Below are positions 7,734 through 18,848 of a DNA stretch of 64,000 bases, piece by piece. How positions within the stretch are numbered: the first letter of the stretch is position 1; every line of letters begins with the position of its first letter. The stretch covers positions 1 through 64,000 of the forward strand of contig SKOR01000068.1 of assembly GCA_007119965.1 (NCBI GenBank), read 5' to 3'. Origin of the DNA: Syntrophomonadaceae bacterium (GTDB taxonomy: Bacteria; Bacillota; Dethiobacteria; DTU022). The notes below the pieces were generated by a model. That model was not told the origin of the DNA. It worked only from the letters and a program-made list of their open reading frames with translations, and searched no databases. Both the position numbers and the translations under genes were made by a program.

Positions 7734-10172
7734 TTAACTGCCGCTGAGATCGTGCAGGTAAGCCGCAATTTCTTCGGAGGAACCGTCAAGGAGGAGACGC
7801 TGAAAGTGCTCACAGCTGTCCAAAAGTTCCATGGCAGCCAGGTAAGTGGGTGATTGACCGAGGCATTCGGGCCAGCTTTTCATAATAGCCACCCTGTCTG
7901 CTGAAAGGCGGCCTTTTTCCAATAGTTTAATTTCAACCAGGATCTTTTCAACCCGCTCCCAAAAGCTTTCGGCAGGCTTGACAGTCAGGCTTTGCCCTGC
8001 CGAACCGGGGAACGTTATTTCCGCAGTTTCAGGGGCGTCCCGGAGCAGGGAGGCAACAATCGTTTCCAGCACTTCCGCCGAGGGCAGTGATAAGTCCGTC
8101 AATTTGCAGTTTTGCTCCTGGTCGCTGTCATTATAGAGCAGGTATACTTTAAGTTTGCCACTGTCAGACCGGTTTTTGAGGATCGGTTCGATAATTTTCT
8201 CATGGAGAGGCAACTCGTAGAGCATCAGCGCTGCTGCATCCGCAGGTAACGCGGCCCCTCCATTCATCGCACCGCTGGTAAGCAGGTGCAGCGGCTGACC
8301 GTCCGGGCAGTTTTCCCTGATCCAGTTAGCCCTTGAAAGTGTGGCCGAGAAAACTATACCCGCCCCTTGTTCCCGCGCGAGCGCTTCTTTCAAAAGCCCT
8401 AGGCGGTTTTCGCTACCGCGGAGATCGATAACTTCAAAGCTGCCGCACGTATAAGTGTCGCTGTAATTGATATCTTTTAATTCAACTTCCAGGGTCTTCT
8501 GTTCGCGGAAGAAACCATTTTTCAACCTGAAGGCGAGGTCAACCCTGCGCCCTTTTTCAAGCTGCGGTTCCAGGTCGGCCGCTGCGAACATGATCGGGGC
8601 AAGGGCTTGCCCTCCTTTCCGCACGCTCAGTTTAAGGTGTTTTTTGCCGGAACCAACCAGTCGCCATGAATCTATCTCCCAATCGCGAAGGCCGAAAAGG
8701 GGCATCGGGTTGGCTGTGCCGAAAGGCTGCAGCCTGTCCAGGGCGGCGGTTAAGTCGAAACCTATTTCAGAGCCGGCCAGCTCCGCATCGATCTGTAAGC
8801 GGGGGGCCAGTACGCTATCATCCAGGTTCAGGCGGGCGTAGTTGTTCAGGCTGTCGCGCAGCTGTTCAATCTTTCCATTCTCGACGGTAAATCCCGCAGC
8901 CTGCTCATGGCCCCCGAAGCGTTCCAGCAAGGGTGCGCTTTCGGCCAGGGCTGCAGTTATGTCGAAGCCCGGCACACTGCGGGCGGAACCCCGCCCGGTC
9001 TCATCTTCCAGGGCGACCAGGACTACAGGGCGGTTGAATTTCTCCACGAGTCGCGAGGCAACAATGCCAATCACTCCGTGATGCCAGCTTTCAGCGGCAA
9101 GGGTAATTATCTTGGTTTCTTCCCTTGAAAACAGCTCGAGGGCTGCTTCTTCAGCCTCTTTTAAAATTACCTGTTCTATTGAACGCCGTTTCTGGTTGGC
9201 TTTATTCAACTGCTCTGCCAGTTCGGCTGCTTTAAGTCCGTTTTTTTCGAGCAGCAGCCGGGCTGCAGGCAGAGCTTCACCCATGCGGCCGGCAGCGTTT
9301 ATCGCCGGGGCAAGGATAAATGACAGGGCGGTGCTGTTAATGCGGTTCCGATCCAGGCGCACTGCCTGGGCAAGAGCTTTAAATCCTGCCCGCCTGAGGC
9401 CGCAGAGCACATCCAGTCCGAGCGAAACGATTACCCTGTTTTCACCGAGCAAAGGCACCACGTCGGCCGCTGTACCCAGGGCGGCCAGATCAAGGAGCTG
9501 TGATGGAAAGCGCTCGCCCGACTTTTCCATCAGGGCGGCAGCCAGTTTAAAAGCGATGCCCGCCCCCGACAGTTCTTTGAAGGGGTAGGGGCACTCTTTC
9601 TGCAGCGGATTAATCACTGCCACAGCGCCTACCGGTTGCCCGAGGGGTTGGTGGTGATCGGTAATGATCAGGTCGAGGCCGATCTCCGCAGCATAGGCAA
9701 TTTCTTCGGCAGCGTTGATTCCGCAGTCAACGGTAACCACGAGAGAGGTTCCGTCTTCCTTAAATTGTGTTAAGGGCTCAATGTGCAGGCCGTAACCTTC
9801 TTCAAAGCGGCTGGGCAAAAAGTAGTCAACCCTGCCGCCGAGCTGGCGGATGGCCTCAACCAGGATCACCGAAGCGGTAATCCCGTCGGCATCGTAATCA
9901 CCGTGGATAATAATCTTTTCACTGCTGCTGATTGCTTCGAGCAGCCGGGATACTGCGCACTCCATGCCAAGCATCAGCCAGGGCGAATGCAGTTGATCCG
10001 CCGAAGGTTGTAAAAAAGTCCCGGCCTGCGCGGGATCGGTAAAACCACGGTTAAGCAGCAGCCGGGCCAGGGCCGGTGGGATATCGATTTCCCGGGCCAG
10101 GTCAGCGGCGCGGGCATCAGCCTGATCCGGCCAGATCCACTGTTTACCTTTCAGACTCATCCGGATCCTCAT
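7734..10172 (-). CDS. recJ: Single-stranded-DNA-specific exonuclease RecJ
   Basis: 812 aa; HGDYDADGITASVIL, VTVDCGINAAEEI, ITDHHQP, GGHEQAAGFTV. Confidence 0.93.
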   Translation of the reverse strand: MRIRMSLKGKQWIWPDQADARAADLAREIDIPPALARLLLNRGFTDPAQAGTFLQPSADQLHSPWLMLGMECAVSRLLEAISSSEKIIIHGDYDADGITASVILVEAIRQLGGRVDYFLPSRFEEGYGLHIEPLTQFKEDGTSLVVTVDCGINAAEEIAYAAEIGLDLIITDHHQPLGQPVGAVAVINPLQKECPYPFKELSGAGIAFKLAAALMEKSGERFPSQLLDLAALGTAADVVPLLGENRVIVSLGLDVLCGLRRAGFKALAQAVRLDRNRINSTALSFILAPAINAAGRMGEALPAARLLLEKNGLKAAELAEQLNKANQKRRSIEQVILKEAEEAALELFSREETKIITLAAESWHHGVIGIVASRLVEKFNRPVVLVALEDETGRGSARSVPGFDITAALAESAPLLERFGGHEQAAGFTVENGKIEQLRDSLNNYARLNLDDSVLAPRLQIDAELAGSEIGFDLTAALDRLQPFGTANPMPLFGLRDWEIDSWRLVGSGKKHLKLSVRKGGQALAPIMFAAADLEPQLEKGRRVDLAFRLKNGFFREQKTLEVELKDINYSDTYTCGSFEVIDLRGSENRLGLLKEALAREQGAGIVFSATLSRANWIRENCPDGQPLHLLTSGAMNGGAALPADAAALMLYELPLHEKIIEPILKNRSDSGKLKVYLLYNDSDQEQNCKLTDLSLPSAEVLETIVASLLRDAPETAEITFPGSAGQSLTVKPAESFWERVEKILVEIKLLEKGRLSADRVAIMKSWPECLGQSPTYLAAMELLDSCEHFQRLLLDGSSEEIAAYLHDLSGS

Positions 10173-10587
10173 CCATTTCTGCCTGCCCGGCAGCTGTTTC
10201 GCCTGGTTGAAGTTCTGCCTGCGTTTTTTCCTGCCGGTCTGCGTTATTCTCCTTTGCCTTTTCTTCCTCTTCGGGCACGGATTTCTCTTTATTTAGTTCG
10301 GCTTCAAGGTAGATCTTGTCTTCCTCCAAAACCCTGACCTGCTTTTGCAGAGCTTCATTTTTCTGCCGCATCTCGCGAAAAGACAGGGCTGTGCGGATGC
10401 TGCGGAAAAGGGCGAAAAAACCCATTACCAGGGCACCGACAAAAGCGGAGCCAAGGATCAGAAGGATAAGCGACACTTCTGCCCGTCCGAAAATATAGCT
10501 GACCGTTACCGGCTCATTGTTTGCCAGGGCAACTATAGCTATAATCAGGCTGAAAACAAGGCCCAGAATCAGGTAAAATGATCCCAT
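10144..10587 (-). CDS. LapA-domain membrane protein
   Basis: 147 aa; two N-terminal TM helices, ANNEPVTVSYIFGRAEVSLILLILGSAFVGALV typical of LapA (DUF1049), charged coiled tail. Confidence 0.75.
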   Translation of the reverse strand: MGSFYLILGLVFSLIIAIVALANNEPVTVSYIFGRAEVSLILLILGSAFVGALVMGFFALFRSIRTALSFREMRQKNEALQKQVRVLEEDKIYLEAELNKEKSVPEEEEKAKENNADRQEKTQAELQPGETAAGQAEMDEDPDESER

Positions 10588-10611
10588 TTTATTCCCTCCC
10601 TATTGAAAGTG

Positions 10612-11535
10612 CTAAGCCGCCCGGCGGCGCTTCAGTCCGATATTAACATCCTGAAGGTTGAGCCAGAGGGGGCTGGCGACAAAGATCGATGAATAGGTGC
10701 CGACTACAACACCCAGGATCAGGGCCACTACAAAGACAATCAGGTCCAGGCTGCCGATATAATAGTGGAAACCGAACAGCAGGGCCATCAGGACAACAAG
10801 GGTAGTCAGGGAAGTATTAATTGAACGTACCAGGCTCTGGTTGATGCTTTCATTAACGGTTGCCGCATATTCACTTTTACGTTTATGCCTGATATTTTCA
10901 CGGATCCGGTCGATAATCACAATTGTGTCATTGACAGAATAGCCGAAAACGGTGAGTATGGCGGCAACAAAGGGCACATTGATTTCCATCTGGAGGATGG
11001 AAAAGACCCCGATTACGATGATGATGTTATGCAGCAGGGCTGCTATGGTGGCCAGGGCAAACTTAAACTCAAAACGGTAAGTGATGTAGCCGACCATCAG
11101 GATGATAGCCACAACCAGGGAAAGGATTGCCTGGCGGGCCAGTTCCCCGCCGATCACAGCGCCGACGCTTTCAATTCTCAAATCTGCCGGGTCAAGGGCC
11201 GGCCAGCGATCCCTGAAGGCGTTTAAGATCATTTCACGGCGATCTTCTTCAATATAGGGAGCCTTGATCACCAGGCCTTCGTCGGACAGTTCGCCGCTTA
11301 AGTCTCTGCTCTGGACAACCTGGAGCGCCGCCCCTTCCAGTTCCGCAAAAGGGGCAATTACATCCTGGACTTCTTCTAAGGAAAAATCTTCCCCCAGGTT
11401 CAGGTGCAGTACTGTCCCGCCTGTAAAGTCTATTCCCAGGTTTAAACCGAACACAGCAATTGACAGCAGGCCGGCTATTACCAGCACGGCTGAGAAAAAG
11501 TATGCTTTTCGGCGGTTTTCGATAAAATTAATCAT
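10612..11535 (-). CDS. secF: Protein translocase subunit SecF
   Basis: 307 aa; GIDFTGGTVLHL, FGYSVNDTIVIIDRIRENIR. Confidence 0.95.
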   Translation of the reverse strand: MINFIENRRKAYFFSAVLVIAGLLSIAVFGLNLGIDFTGGTVLHLNLGEDFSLEEVQDVIAPFAELEGAALQVVQSRDLSGELSDEGLVIKAPYIEEDRREMILNAFRDRWPALDPADLRIESVGAVIGGELARQAILSLVVAIILMVGYITYRFEFKFALATIAALLHNIIIVIGVFSILQMEINVPFVAAILTVFGYSVNDTIVIIDRIRENIRHKRKSEYAATVNESINQSLVRSINTSLTTLVVLMALLFGFHYYIGSLDLIVFVVALILGVVVGTYSSIFVASPLWLNLQDVNIGLKRRRAA

Positions 11536-12782
11536 GATCCTCTCACCCCCACGTAAGCCCCGCTTCTGATCAGGCCGGCTCTAAAAGCAAGGCGCATCAG
11601 CAGGCGGGTAAAAACTACCGCTGTAAACATGCTGCAGATGATTCCGATAAAAAGGGTGACGGCAAAACCCCTGACCGGGCCGCTGGCCAGGCTGAAGAGG
11701 ACAATGGTCACAATCAGGGTGGTTATATTGGCATCGAGAATAGCCCGGAATGCTCGCTGAAAACCGCCCTCCATGGCGCTGCGCGGAGTCCGCCCGGAGC
11801 GCAGTTCATCCTTGATCCTTTCAAAGATGATCACGTTGGCATCAACAGCCATTCCAATCGAAAGGATCAACCCTGCTATACCGGGCAGGGTCAGGGTTGT
11901 CGGCAGGATAGTCAGGGCCCACAGCACCAGGGTCATATAGAAGACCAGGGCTACCCCGGCGACCACTCCTGCCACCCTGTAGAAAATAATCATGAACAGC
12001 AGAACCAGGGCCAGGCCTATGCCTGCAGCGTAAACGGCAATTTCTTCGGTGCGCTGACCGAGAGTCGGGCCGATCATGCGTGATTCAAGTTCATTGAGCT
12101 CAACGGGCAGGGCGCCGCTGCGCAGCAAAAGGGCCAGGTGAGCCGCTTCTTCAAAGTCAAAGGTTCCCGTTATAGTGCCACTGCCGTCAGGGATAACATT
12201 CTGAACGACGGGCTGGGAGATAACTTCGTCATCGAGCACTATGGAAATCGGTTGTTCTAAAAATTCCCTGGTTGCCTCGGCGAAAAGGGCCGCCCCGACA
12301 GCGTCAAATTCAATACTGACAAAAGGATAGGGGCTCTGTTCGGGAATCCGCTGAGCCCTGGCATCAACCAGGTTAGCCCCGGTAACTATAACTTCATCAT
12401 CTGGCCCGATAAACCTCAGCATCGCCGTCCGGCCGATAATATTCCGGGCCTGCTCGACATCTTCCAGGTCGGGCAGTTCAATACGAATACGGTCATCGCC
12501 CTGGGCCGCTATAATCGGTTCGGCAACCCCGAGTTCGTCAACACGCATGCGGATAATCTCTATTGCCCGGTCGATTGTATCCTCATCAACTTCACGACCT
12601 TCAGTTTCCTGCGCCTCCATCAGGACGTAAAGCCCACCGGCGATATCGAGACCGCGCTTGATGCCGTCTTCCCTGTCAGCCGCATTTTGAAAAGCATAGT
12701 AACCTGAAGCAATAATAGCCAGGCATATTACGACAAGAAGAAAAACACGGCCCGGCTTAACAGCTTGATTCATTTCTACCAC
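11532..12782 (-). CDS. secD: Protein translocase subunit SecD
   Basis: 416 aa; GLDIAGGLYVLMEA, GMAVDANVIIFERIKDELRSG; overlaps secF start. Confidence 0.95.
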   Translation of the reverse strand: MVEMNQAVKPGRVFLLVVICLAIIASGYYAFQNAADREDGIKRGLDIAGGLYVLMEAQETEGREVDEDTIDRAIEIIRMRVDELGVAEPIIAAQGDDRIRIELPDLEDVEQARNIIGRTAMLRFIGPDDEVIVTGANLVDARAQRIPEQSPYPFVSIEFDAVGAALFAEATREFLEQPISIVLDDEVISQPVVQNVIPDGSGTITGTFDFEEAAHLALLLRSGALPVELNELESRMIGPTLGQRTEEIAVYAAGIGLALVLLFMIIFYRVAGVVAGVALVFYMTLVLWALTILPTTLTLPGIAGLILSIGMAVDANVIIFERIKDELRSGRTPRSAMEGGFQRAFRAILDANITTLIVTIVLFSLASGPVRGFAVTLFIGIICSMFTAVVFTRLLMRLAFRAGLIRSGAYVGVRGS

Positions 12783-12856
12783 TCTCCATTCTTCACAACC
12801 GCTGTATGTTTTTTATATGCCACGGACAACAGCTGTTCTTCTGCCGGGGCATGTAT

Positions 12857-13948
12857 TTAAGACAGAAATAATCCTAAGATATTTTTAAGGAACTGTTCAT
12901 CATTTACCGGGCCGATTGAAGCAGAACCGATGGCCGTTGGCAAGACAAAGATCAGATCACTTTCGCGGCGTTTTTTGTCTTGCCTTAGTTTATCGATTAC
13001 CTTTTCTGCGGTCAACCCCGCAGGCGGTTTTTTTATACCGACTTTATTCAGTAAAGCGGTAATCCGTTCGGCTGCAGGGCGATCAATCTTTTTTTGGTGT
13101 AGGGCAATTTCCACCGCTGCGGCCATGCCGGCCATGACAGCTTCTCCATGCAGGTAATAGCTGTAACTGGTAGCTGCTTCCAGGGCGTGGCCGATAGTAT
13201 GGCCGAAATTCAGAATCCTGCGGTAGTCATTTTCATATTCATCAGCTTCAACGACCCTTGCTTTGGCCCGAACCGATTCGGCGATAGCTCCGGTCAGGCA
13301 GGTGCTGTCCCCTGCAAGCAGGTAATCAATATTATCTTCCAGCCACAGGAAAAACTTTTCATTTTCGATGATACCATACTTGATCACTTCGGCCAGCCCG
13401 GCCTGCAGCTGCCTGGCGGGCAGTGATGCTGTAACCAGCGGATCAATGATCACCAGGCGGGGCGGGTATATTGTACCGATCAGGTTTTTCCCGCGGGGGT
13501 GGTTGACGGCAACTTTGCCCCCCACACTGCTGTCGACCTGGGCCAAAAGCGAGGTGGGAATCATGATCAGGGGCACTCCGCGCAGGTAGGTGGAAGCCAC
13601 AAAGCCGGCCAAATCCCCGACAACCCCTCCGCCAAGGGCAATAATCGGCGAGTTTCTGTCGAGCCCTGCATCAACGGCAGCATCGTAAAGATTCGAGGCG
13701 TTGAGCAGGGTCTTAGATTGCTCTCCCGGCTGGAGCCGGTAAGTGCTGACCTGCCATTTTTCTGCTTTGAGCGTTTTTAATACCTGTTCACCGTAAAGGG
13801 AATGGACAATTGAATCGCTGACCAGCAGGGCCCTGCTGGAAGGCAAAAGCAGTCGCAGCGCACTGCCTGTACCCGACAGCGCTCCTGCTTCGATCAGGAC
13901 CCTGTATGTTAAACCGGCTGCTTTTACCATTATTTCCTGCCCGGTCAT
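12857..13948 (-). CDS. aroB: 3-dehydroquinate synthase
   Basis: Track ORF runs to 14092, but homology begins at MTGQEIMVKAAGL (ATG at 13948); GGGVVGDLAGFVASTYLRGVP, LNFGHTIGHALE, HGEAVMAGM. Confidence 0.93.
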   Translation of the reverse strand: MTGQEIMVKAAGLTYRVLIEAGALSGTGSALRLLLPSSRALLVSDSIVHSLYGEQVLKTLKAEKWQVSTYRLQPGEQSKTLLNASNLYDAAVDAGLDRNSPIIALGGGVVGDLAGFVASTYLRGVPLIMIPTSLLAQVDSSVGGKVAVNHPRGKNLIGTIYPPRLVIIDPLVTASLPARQLQAGLAEVIKYGIIENEKFFLWLEDNIDYLLAGDSTCLTGAIAESVRAKARVVEADEYENDYRRILNFGHTIGHALEAATSYSYYLHGEAVMAGMAAAVEIALHQKKIDRPAAERITALLNKVGIKKPPAGLTAEKVIDKLRQDKKRRESDLIFVLPTAIGSASIGPVNDEQFLKNILGLFLS

Positions 13949-14117
13949 TTTAACACCCCATTGTTTTATAAAATAAGATGTGCGGCCGGGGCGCGCACTT
14001 TTCCTGCCCTGTACTGTTTTCCAGATTCCCGGAGTACCCTGCCGGGTTATCGCCAGCCGTATTATGGGAGGGCTGCACTGTCCAGCCAACATTAAATTAA
14101 TTTGTTCTGCTGTTTTC

Positions 14118-15290
14118 TCAGTGGTTTGGTTTTAAGCGCCTTTCCACCTGTTCTGTATAAAACCGGTAAGCGGCTTCGACTTCTTCGAGATAGTCACCCG
14201 CAAATTTTTCCCTGAAAGCAACGGCCAGCTCCCATGCCGCAACCGCCTCGGCTACAACGGCAGCTGAGGGCACAGCACAGACATCTGATCTTTCTGTCGC
14301 TCCTGAAACTTTTTCGCCCGTTTTCCAGTCCACACTGGGCAGAGGTTTAGCCAGGGTCGGGATCGGTTTCATGGCTGCCCGAAAAACCAGTGGTTGACCG
14401 TTGGTGATACCGCCTTCAAGGCCTCCGGCCCGGTTGGAAGGGCGGCTGATTCCGCTGCCCTCTTCAATTGTAATTGGATCGTGCAGAGCGGAACCGCGGG
14501 CGGCGGCGGCAGCAAAACCGGAACCGATTTCAACCCCCTTGATCCCCTGGATGCTCATAACTGCCCCGGCCAGGCGGCCGTCAAGGCGGCGGTCCCAATG
14601 GACATGGCTGCCGAGGCCCGGGGGCAGGCCTGTAACAACCAGCTCGAGAACCCCGCCCAGCGTATCGCCCTGGTCGCGGGCTTTTTCAATTTCCAGGATC
14701 ATCTTTTCTTCCGCTCCCCCGTCGGCGCAGCGCAGGGCTGAACTTTCAATCTGAGCGGCAAGCCCGGGAACTTCTGAGCTGCCTGCAGCAGATTCAACCG
14801 GCCCGATGCTGACAACGTGACTGTAGATCCGGACACCGAATTTTTCAAGCAGAAGGCGGCCCACACTGCTTACAGCAACCCTGATTGCTGTTTCACGGGC
14901 GCTGGAGCGTTCGAGGACCAGCCTCAAATCGTCGTAGTTATATTTAAGGCCGCCGGCCAGATCGGCATGGCCGGGACGCGGCCGGCTGAGCTGTACTGAA
15001 CCAGGCGGTTCACTGCCTTCCGGGGCCATCAGCGTCTGCCAGTTTTCCCAGTCGCGATTCCTGATCTGCAGGGTCAGGGGGCTGCCGATGGTACGGTTGA
15101 AGCGCAGGCCCGATAATATTTCAACACGATCTTTTTCTATCGCCATCCTTGCTCCCCTGCCGTAGCCGCGCTGGCGGCGCTCGAGATGCCTGTCCAGATC
15201 GTCCGATTTAAGTTCGAAACCGGCCGGCAAACCTTCAATTATACCTGTTAAGCAGGGTCCGTGTGATTCGCCGCCTGTAAGATAGCGCAT
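14118..15290 (-). CDS. aroC: Chorismate synthase
   Basis: 390 aa; MRYLTGGESHGPCLTGIIEGLPAG, RPGHADLAGGLKY, RSSARETAIRVA. Confidence 0.95.
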   Translation of the reverse strand: MRYLTGGESHGPCLTGIIEGLPAGFELKSDDLDRHLERRQRGYGRGARMAIEKDRVEILSGLRFNRTIGSPLTLQIRNRDWENWQTLMAPEGSEPPGSVQLSRPRPGHADLAGGLKYNYDDLRLVLERSSARETAIRVAVSSVGRLLLEKFGVRIYSHVVSIGPVESAAGSSEVPGLAAQIESSALRCADGGAEEKMILEIEKARDQGDTLGGVLELVVTGLPPGLGSHVHWDRRLDGRLAGAVMSIQGIKGVEIGSGFAAAAARGSALHDPITIEEGSGISRPSNRAGGLEGGITNGQPLVFRAAMKPIPTLAKPLPSVDWKTGEKVSGATERSDVCAVPSAAVVAEAVAAWELAVAFREKFAGDYLEEVEAAYRFYTEQVERRLKPNH

Positions 15291-15598
15291 TAAGACCGCC
15301 TCCTCCTGGTTGTAAATACCTTGTCAGAGCATGCAGAGACCGTGAACCGGATTTTCAGGGCCGGGTTCCCGTCCATATAATTATATTCCATAATGGCGCC
15401 GGGTATGATCCCGGGCCTGATTCATGCTGAAGTCTTTAATTATTAGCTTCGACATGGTTTGCAGTTTATGGGCATATCCACCGCAGCGGGCAGCTGCAGC
15501 TCCTGTTCAATGCCAGGTATAAGCGGCAGAGCGTATTAAATGATTTGCGCCGCAGGAAGATAAACTGTTTGCATCGCGCCGGTTAAAGAGCACGGGCA

Positions 15599-16093
15599 TT
15601 AACTGTCCCGCCTTATCCCTTCCAGCGCATCCTCCAACTCAAGCAGCATTTCTTTCCAGCCTGCGGGGCCGCTGAAACCGCCCAGTTTACCGCCGCTGCC
15701 GACAACCCGGTGGCAGGGGACTATAATCGGGTGGCGGTTTGCTTTCAGGGCCTGCCCTGCAGCCCTCCAGGCTTTCGGTGACCCGGCCAGCTCAGCTGCC
15801 CGGCGGTAAGTGCACACCTGCCCGGCGGGAATCTGCCTGACCTGGCCGAGCAGGGCGGCAGTAAAAGGCCTGTAACCGCTAAAATCAAGAGGATAACCGG
15901 CCCAGTCAACTGTTTCACCTTTTAGATAACGGTTCAAATCCTCCGCCAGCTGCGGCCAGGGCAGCGCCCGGTATGGGTATTCCCGGTCAGGGCCGCTGCC
16001 CGGGAAAAAGATTTCATATATCCCGCCGATACCGAAAAGAATCAAAAAAACGCCCTCTGGCGTGGCAATTCTGTCACAATAAAGTTCCCGCAA
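15599..16093 (-). CDS. ogt: Methylated-DNA--[protein]-cysteine S-methyltransferase
   Basis: 164 aa; active-site motif IIVPCHRVVGSGGKLGGFSG. Confidence 0.9.
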   Translation of the reverse strand: MRELYCDRIATPEGVFLILFGIGGIYEIFFPGSGPDREYPYRALPWPQLAEDLNRYLKGETVDWAGYPLDFSGYRPFTAALLGQVRQIPAGQVCTYRRAAELAGSPKAWRAAGQALKANRHPIIVPCHRVVGSGGKLGGFSGPAGWKEMLLELEDALEGIRRDS

Positions 16094-16164
16094 CCAGGCC
16101 CCTCCTCCCTTTCAGATAGATGCAGGTTGAATTTCAGGACAAGCCCCCTTCCTTACCGGCCAGT

Positions 16165-16968
16165 TTACCAGGAGAGGGGGACGAAGCTTTTAAACCGCTG
16201 ATCGAATACTGCCAGTTCCCGGTAGCCGGTGGCTTTGAGCAGTTCTGCCGCTTCGGTGAAGTAGCGGCCAACCTGTCCGGGCCCGTGGGCATCGGAACCC
16301 ATCGTAACCGAAACACCGTTTTCAAAACATGTTTCAAGAAGCCGCCTGTGTGGGTAGAATTCACCAACGGGCGCATCCCTGCCGGAGGTGTTTAATTCGA
16401 TGCAGGTTCCGGTATCCCTGAGGACGCGGGCTGTTTCTGACCAGTAGTGTTCCAGGCTGCCGTCGGGCCGGTAACCGAACTTTTTTATTACATCAATATG
16501 CCCGATGATGTCAAAAAGGCCGGTGCGGCATAGATTCCAGACCAGTTCAAAGTAAGTGCTGTAAAGCTGGTCCAAATCGCGCTCTTTATATGAGTCGGCG
16601 TAAACCGGATGAGTAAAATCCCAGTCCTCCATGAAGTGGATCGAGCCGATCACATAATCGAAGCTGTATTTTTTAAGCAGGGCGGCTAGTTTTTCTTCAG
16701 TCCCCGGCAGGTAATCTACTTCGATCCCTATCTTAACTGCAACCCCGTCAGAGCTGTTCTTCAAACCCTCGATCTGCCGGATGTAGCCCTCAAGTTCATC
16801 AGGTGTCATAGTTACCTGGGCCCGCGGGGTATAATCCAGCAAACCCAGGGGAAAGTGATCGGCAAAACCTATTTCGCGCAGTCCTTTGGTTTCCGCTTCA
16901 GCGAGGTATTCTTCAGGGGTTCCTTCCGCGTGGCAGCAGCGCGCCGTGTGCAGGTGGTAATCAACCAT
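16165..16968 (-). CDS. hisK: Histidinol-phosphatase, PHP family (HisK type)
   Basis: [50 protein letters not shown]; likely ATG at 16968 inside the 276-aa ORF. Confidence 0.85.
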   Translation of the reverse strand: MVDYHLHTARCCHAEGTPEEYLAEAETKGLREIGFADHFPLGLLDYTPRAQVTMTPDELEGYIRQIEGLKNSSDGVAVKIGIEVDYLPGTEEKLAALLKKYSFDYVIGSIHFMEDWDFTHPVYADSYKERDLDQLYSTYFELVWNLCRTGLFDIIGHIDVIKKFGYRPDGSLEHYWSETARVLRDTGTCIELNTSGRDAPVGEFYPHRRLLETCFENGVSVTMGSDAHGPGQVGRYFTEAAELLKATGYRELAVFDQRFKSFVPLSW

Positions 16969-17350
16969 CGCCCGGCTCCTGCTGATCGAAACCACTCAGG
17001 GTATTAAAGAAACATGAGTAACGGCCGGTATGACAGGCCTTCCCCGCGCCGAGCGGGACAACCTTTACCAGCAGGGTATCGGCATCACAATCGGCGTAAA
17101 TCGATTTAACCTCGAAATAGTTGCCCGATGTTTCGCCCTTTACCCAGTATTCCTGACGGCTGCGGCTCCAAAAACAGACTCTGCCTTCCTTAACAGTCCG
17201 TTTAACAGCCTCCTCATTCATGTAACCAACCATCAGGACGGCATTATTTCTATTGTCCTGAATAACCGCCGGAATCAGGCAGTTTGGATCATATTTAAGC
17301 TGCCCGGTTTCCAGGGGTTCCAGGGTATCTATATTCTTCTGACCAGTCAA
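16961..17350 (-). CDS. hisI: Phosphoribosyl-AMP cyclohydrolase (HisI without HisE domain)
   Basis: 129 aa; [49 protein letters not shown]. Confidence 0.92.
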   Translation of the reverse strand: MTGQKNIDTLEPLETGQLKYDPNCLIPAVIQDNRNNAVLMVGYMNEEAVKRTVKEGRVCFWSRSRQEYWVKGETSGNYFEVKSIYADCDADTLLVKVVPLGAGKACHTGRYSCFFNTLSGFDQQEPGDG

Positions 17351-17521
17351 ATTAAACCCTCCAATAAATAATATGCAGCCGGAAAGCCGGCCCTCTCAAC
17401 CAGGTTTTTCCAAACCGGCTAAAGGTACAGGTCGCTGTCCCACCATTTCATTCTAAATTCATGTCAGCCGGAATGCGATAAGACCGGATCCTGGAAAAGA
17501 GGATCTGTCCAGCTGTCACGA

Positions 17522-18241
17522 TTATCCAAATACTGCCATGGCATCGGGCAGGGTGAGCTGGTTGGAGTAGAGAGCCTTGCCGATGATCACGCCTTTAACC
17601 CGATCTCCGTAGGGCTTGAGAGATTTCAAGTCATCGATTGATGATATGCCTCCCGACATAATTATCTGCAGGGATGTTTTTTCCAGCAGCTGTTCCAATC
17701 CTTCCAGGTCAGGGCCCTGCATGGTTCCATCTTTTTGAATATCGGTGTAGATTATCTCCCTGATTCCCCACTCTTCGATTTGGGCCGCCAGGTCGACTGC
17801 TTTTACCGCTGATGATTCTGTCCAGCCTTTAACAGCAGCCATGCCGTCCCGGGCATCAATACCGACCAGGATCCTTTCGCCGTAATCGTTAACCAGTGCT
17901 CGGGCCAGTTCGGGCTGTTCAATCGCTATTGTACCCATGATAATCCTGGAAACACCTGCAGACATAGCCCTTTCCGCGGCATCCCTTGAACGGATTCCGC
18001 CGCCTAACTGCAGCGGAATGCTCACTTCTTCACCAATATTGCAGATTACCCGAGCATTTTTGGAATAGCCGGTAAAAGCGCCGTCAAGGTCAACCAGGTG
18101 CAGCATTTTTGCGCCCAGGTGTTCCCACTGCAGGGCAACCTCAACAGGGTTGTTACCGTAAACGGTTTCCCGTTCCGGGTCTCCCTGGTAAAGCCTCACA
18201 CAACGGCCCCGATGCAAATCAAGGGCAGGTATAACCAGCAA
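17522..18241 (-). CDS. hisA: ProFAR isomerase HisA
   Basis: VIPALDLHRGRCVRLYQGD, LQLGGGIRS, GTMQGPDLEGLEQL; probable TTG start at 18241 with GAGGTG RBS. Confidence 0.93.
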   Translation of the reverse strand: MLVIPALDLHRGRCVRLYQGDPERETVYGNNPVEVALQWEHLGAKMLHLVDLDGAFTGYSKNARVICNIGEEVSIPLQLGGGIRSRDAAERAMSAGVSRIIMGTIAIEQPELARALVNDYGERILVGIDARDGMAAVKGWTESSAVKAVDLAAQIEEWGIREIIYTDIQKDGTMQGPDLEGLEQLLEKTSLQIIMSGGISSIDDLKSLKPYGDRVKGVIIGKALYSNQLTLPDAMAVFG

Positions 18242-18254
18242 ATCGTTCACCTCA

Positions 18255-18848
18255 TTATAAGTTCCCCTTGGTCGAGAGGACTTCGTCAAAACCTTCCATG
18301 ACAGATGATGCTTCATTCAAAGCCCGGCCGGCAGCTTTATAGGATGCTTCAATAATATGGTGTTTATTCAGGCCGTGATTCATAACCAGGTGCAGGTTAA
18401 ACCTACCTTCGTTGACAAATGCCTGCCAGAATTCCCTGAAGAGTTCCGGGTCCATCGGCCCGACCGGACCCGGTGGGAGCTCGAAATCATAGTGCAGCCA
18501 GGACCGGCCTGAAAGATCGGTTACCGCTGTAACCAGCGCTTCATCCATCGGAACGGAGCTGAAACCGTAACGCCTGATCCCTTTTTTACTGCCCAGGGCT
18601 TCATTAAAGGCCTGTCCCAGGCAGAGGCCTGTGTCTTCAACCAGATGGTGCGGATCAACCGCGATATCACCCCTGGCTTCAATCTTCAGGTCAAAAAACC
18701 CGTGGCGGCACCACAGGGTAAGCATATGCTCAAAAAACGGCAGGCCCGTTGCAAGATCAGCATGTCCCCTGCCATCCAGGTTAAGATCCAGGATAATGGC
18801 GGTTTCTGTTGTTTTACGTTTAATTGCTGCTTTTCGGCTCATCACCAT
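18255..18848 (-). CDS. hisB: Imidazoleglycerol-phosphate dehydratase
   Basis: 197 aa; GLPFFEHMLTLWCRHG, DPHHLVEDTGLCLGQA, HHIIEASYKAAGRAL. Confidence 0.95.
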   Translation of the reverse strand: MVMSRKAAIKRKTTETAIILDLNLDGRGHADLATGLPFFEHMLTLWCRHGFFDLKIEARGDIAVDPHHLVEDTGLCLGQAFNEALGSKKGIRRYGFSSVPMDEALVTAVTDLSGRSWLHYDFELPPGPVGPMDPELFREFWQAFVNEGRFNLHLVMNHGLNKHHIIEASYKAAGRALNEASSVMEGFDEVLSTKGNL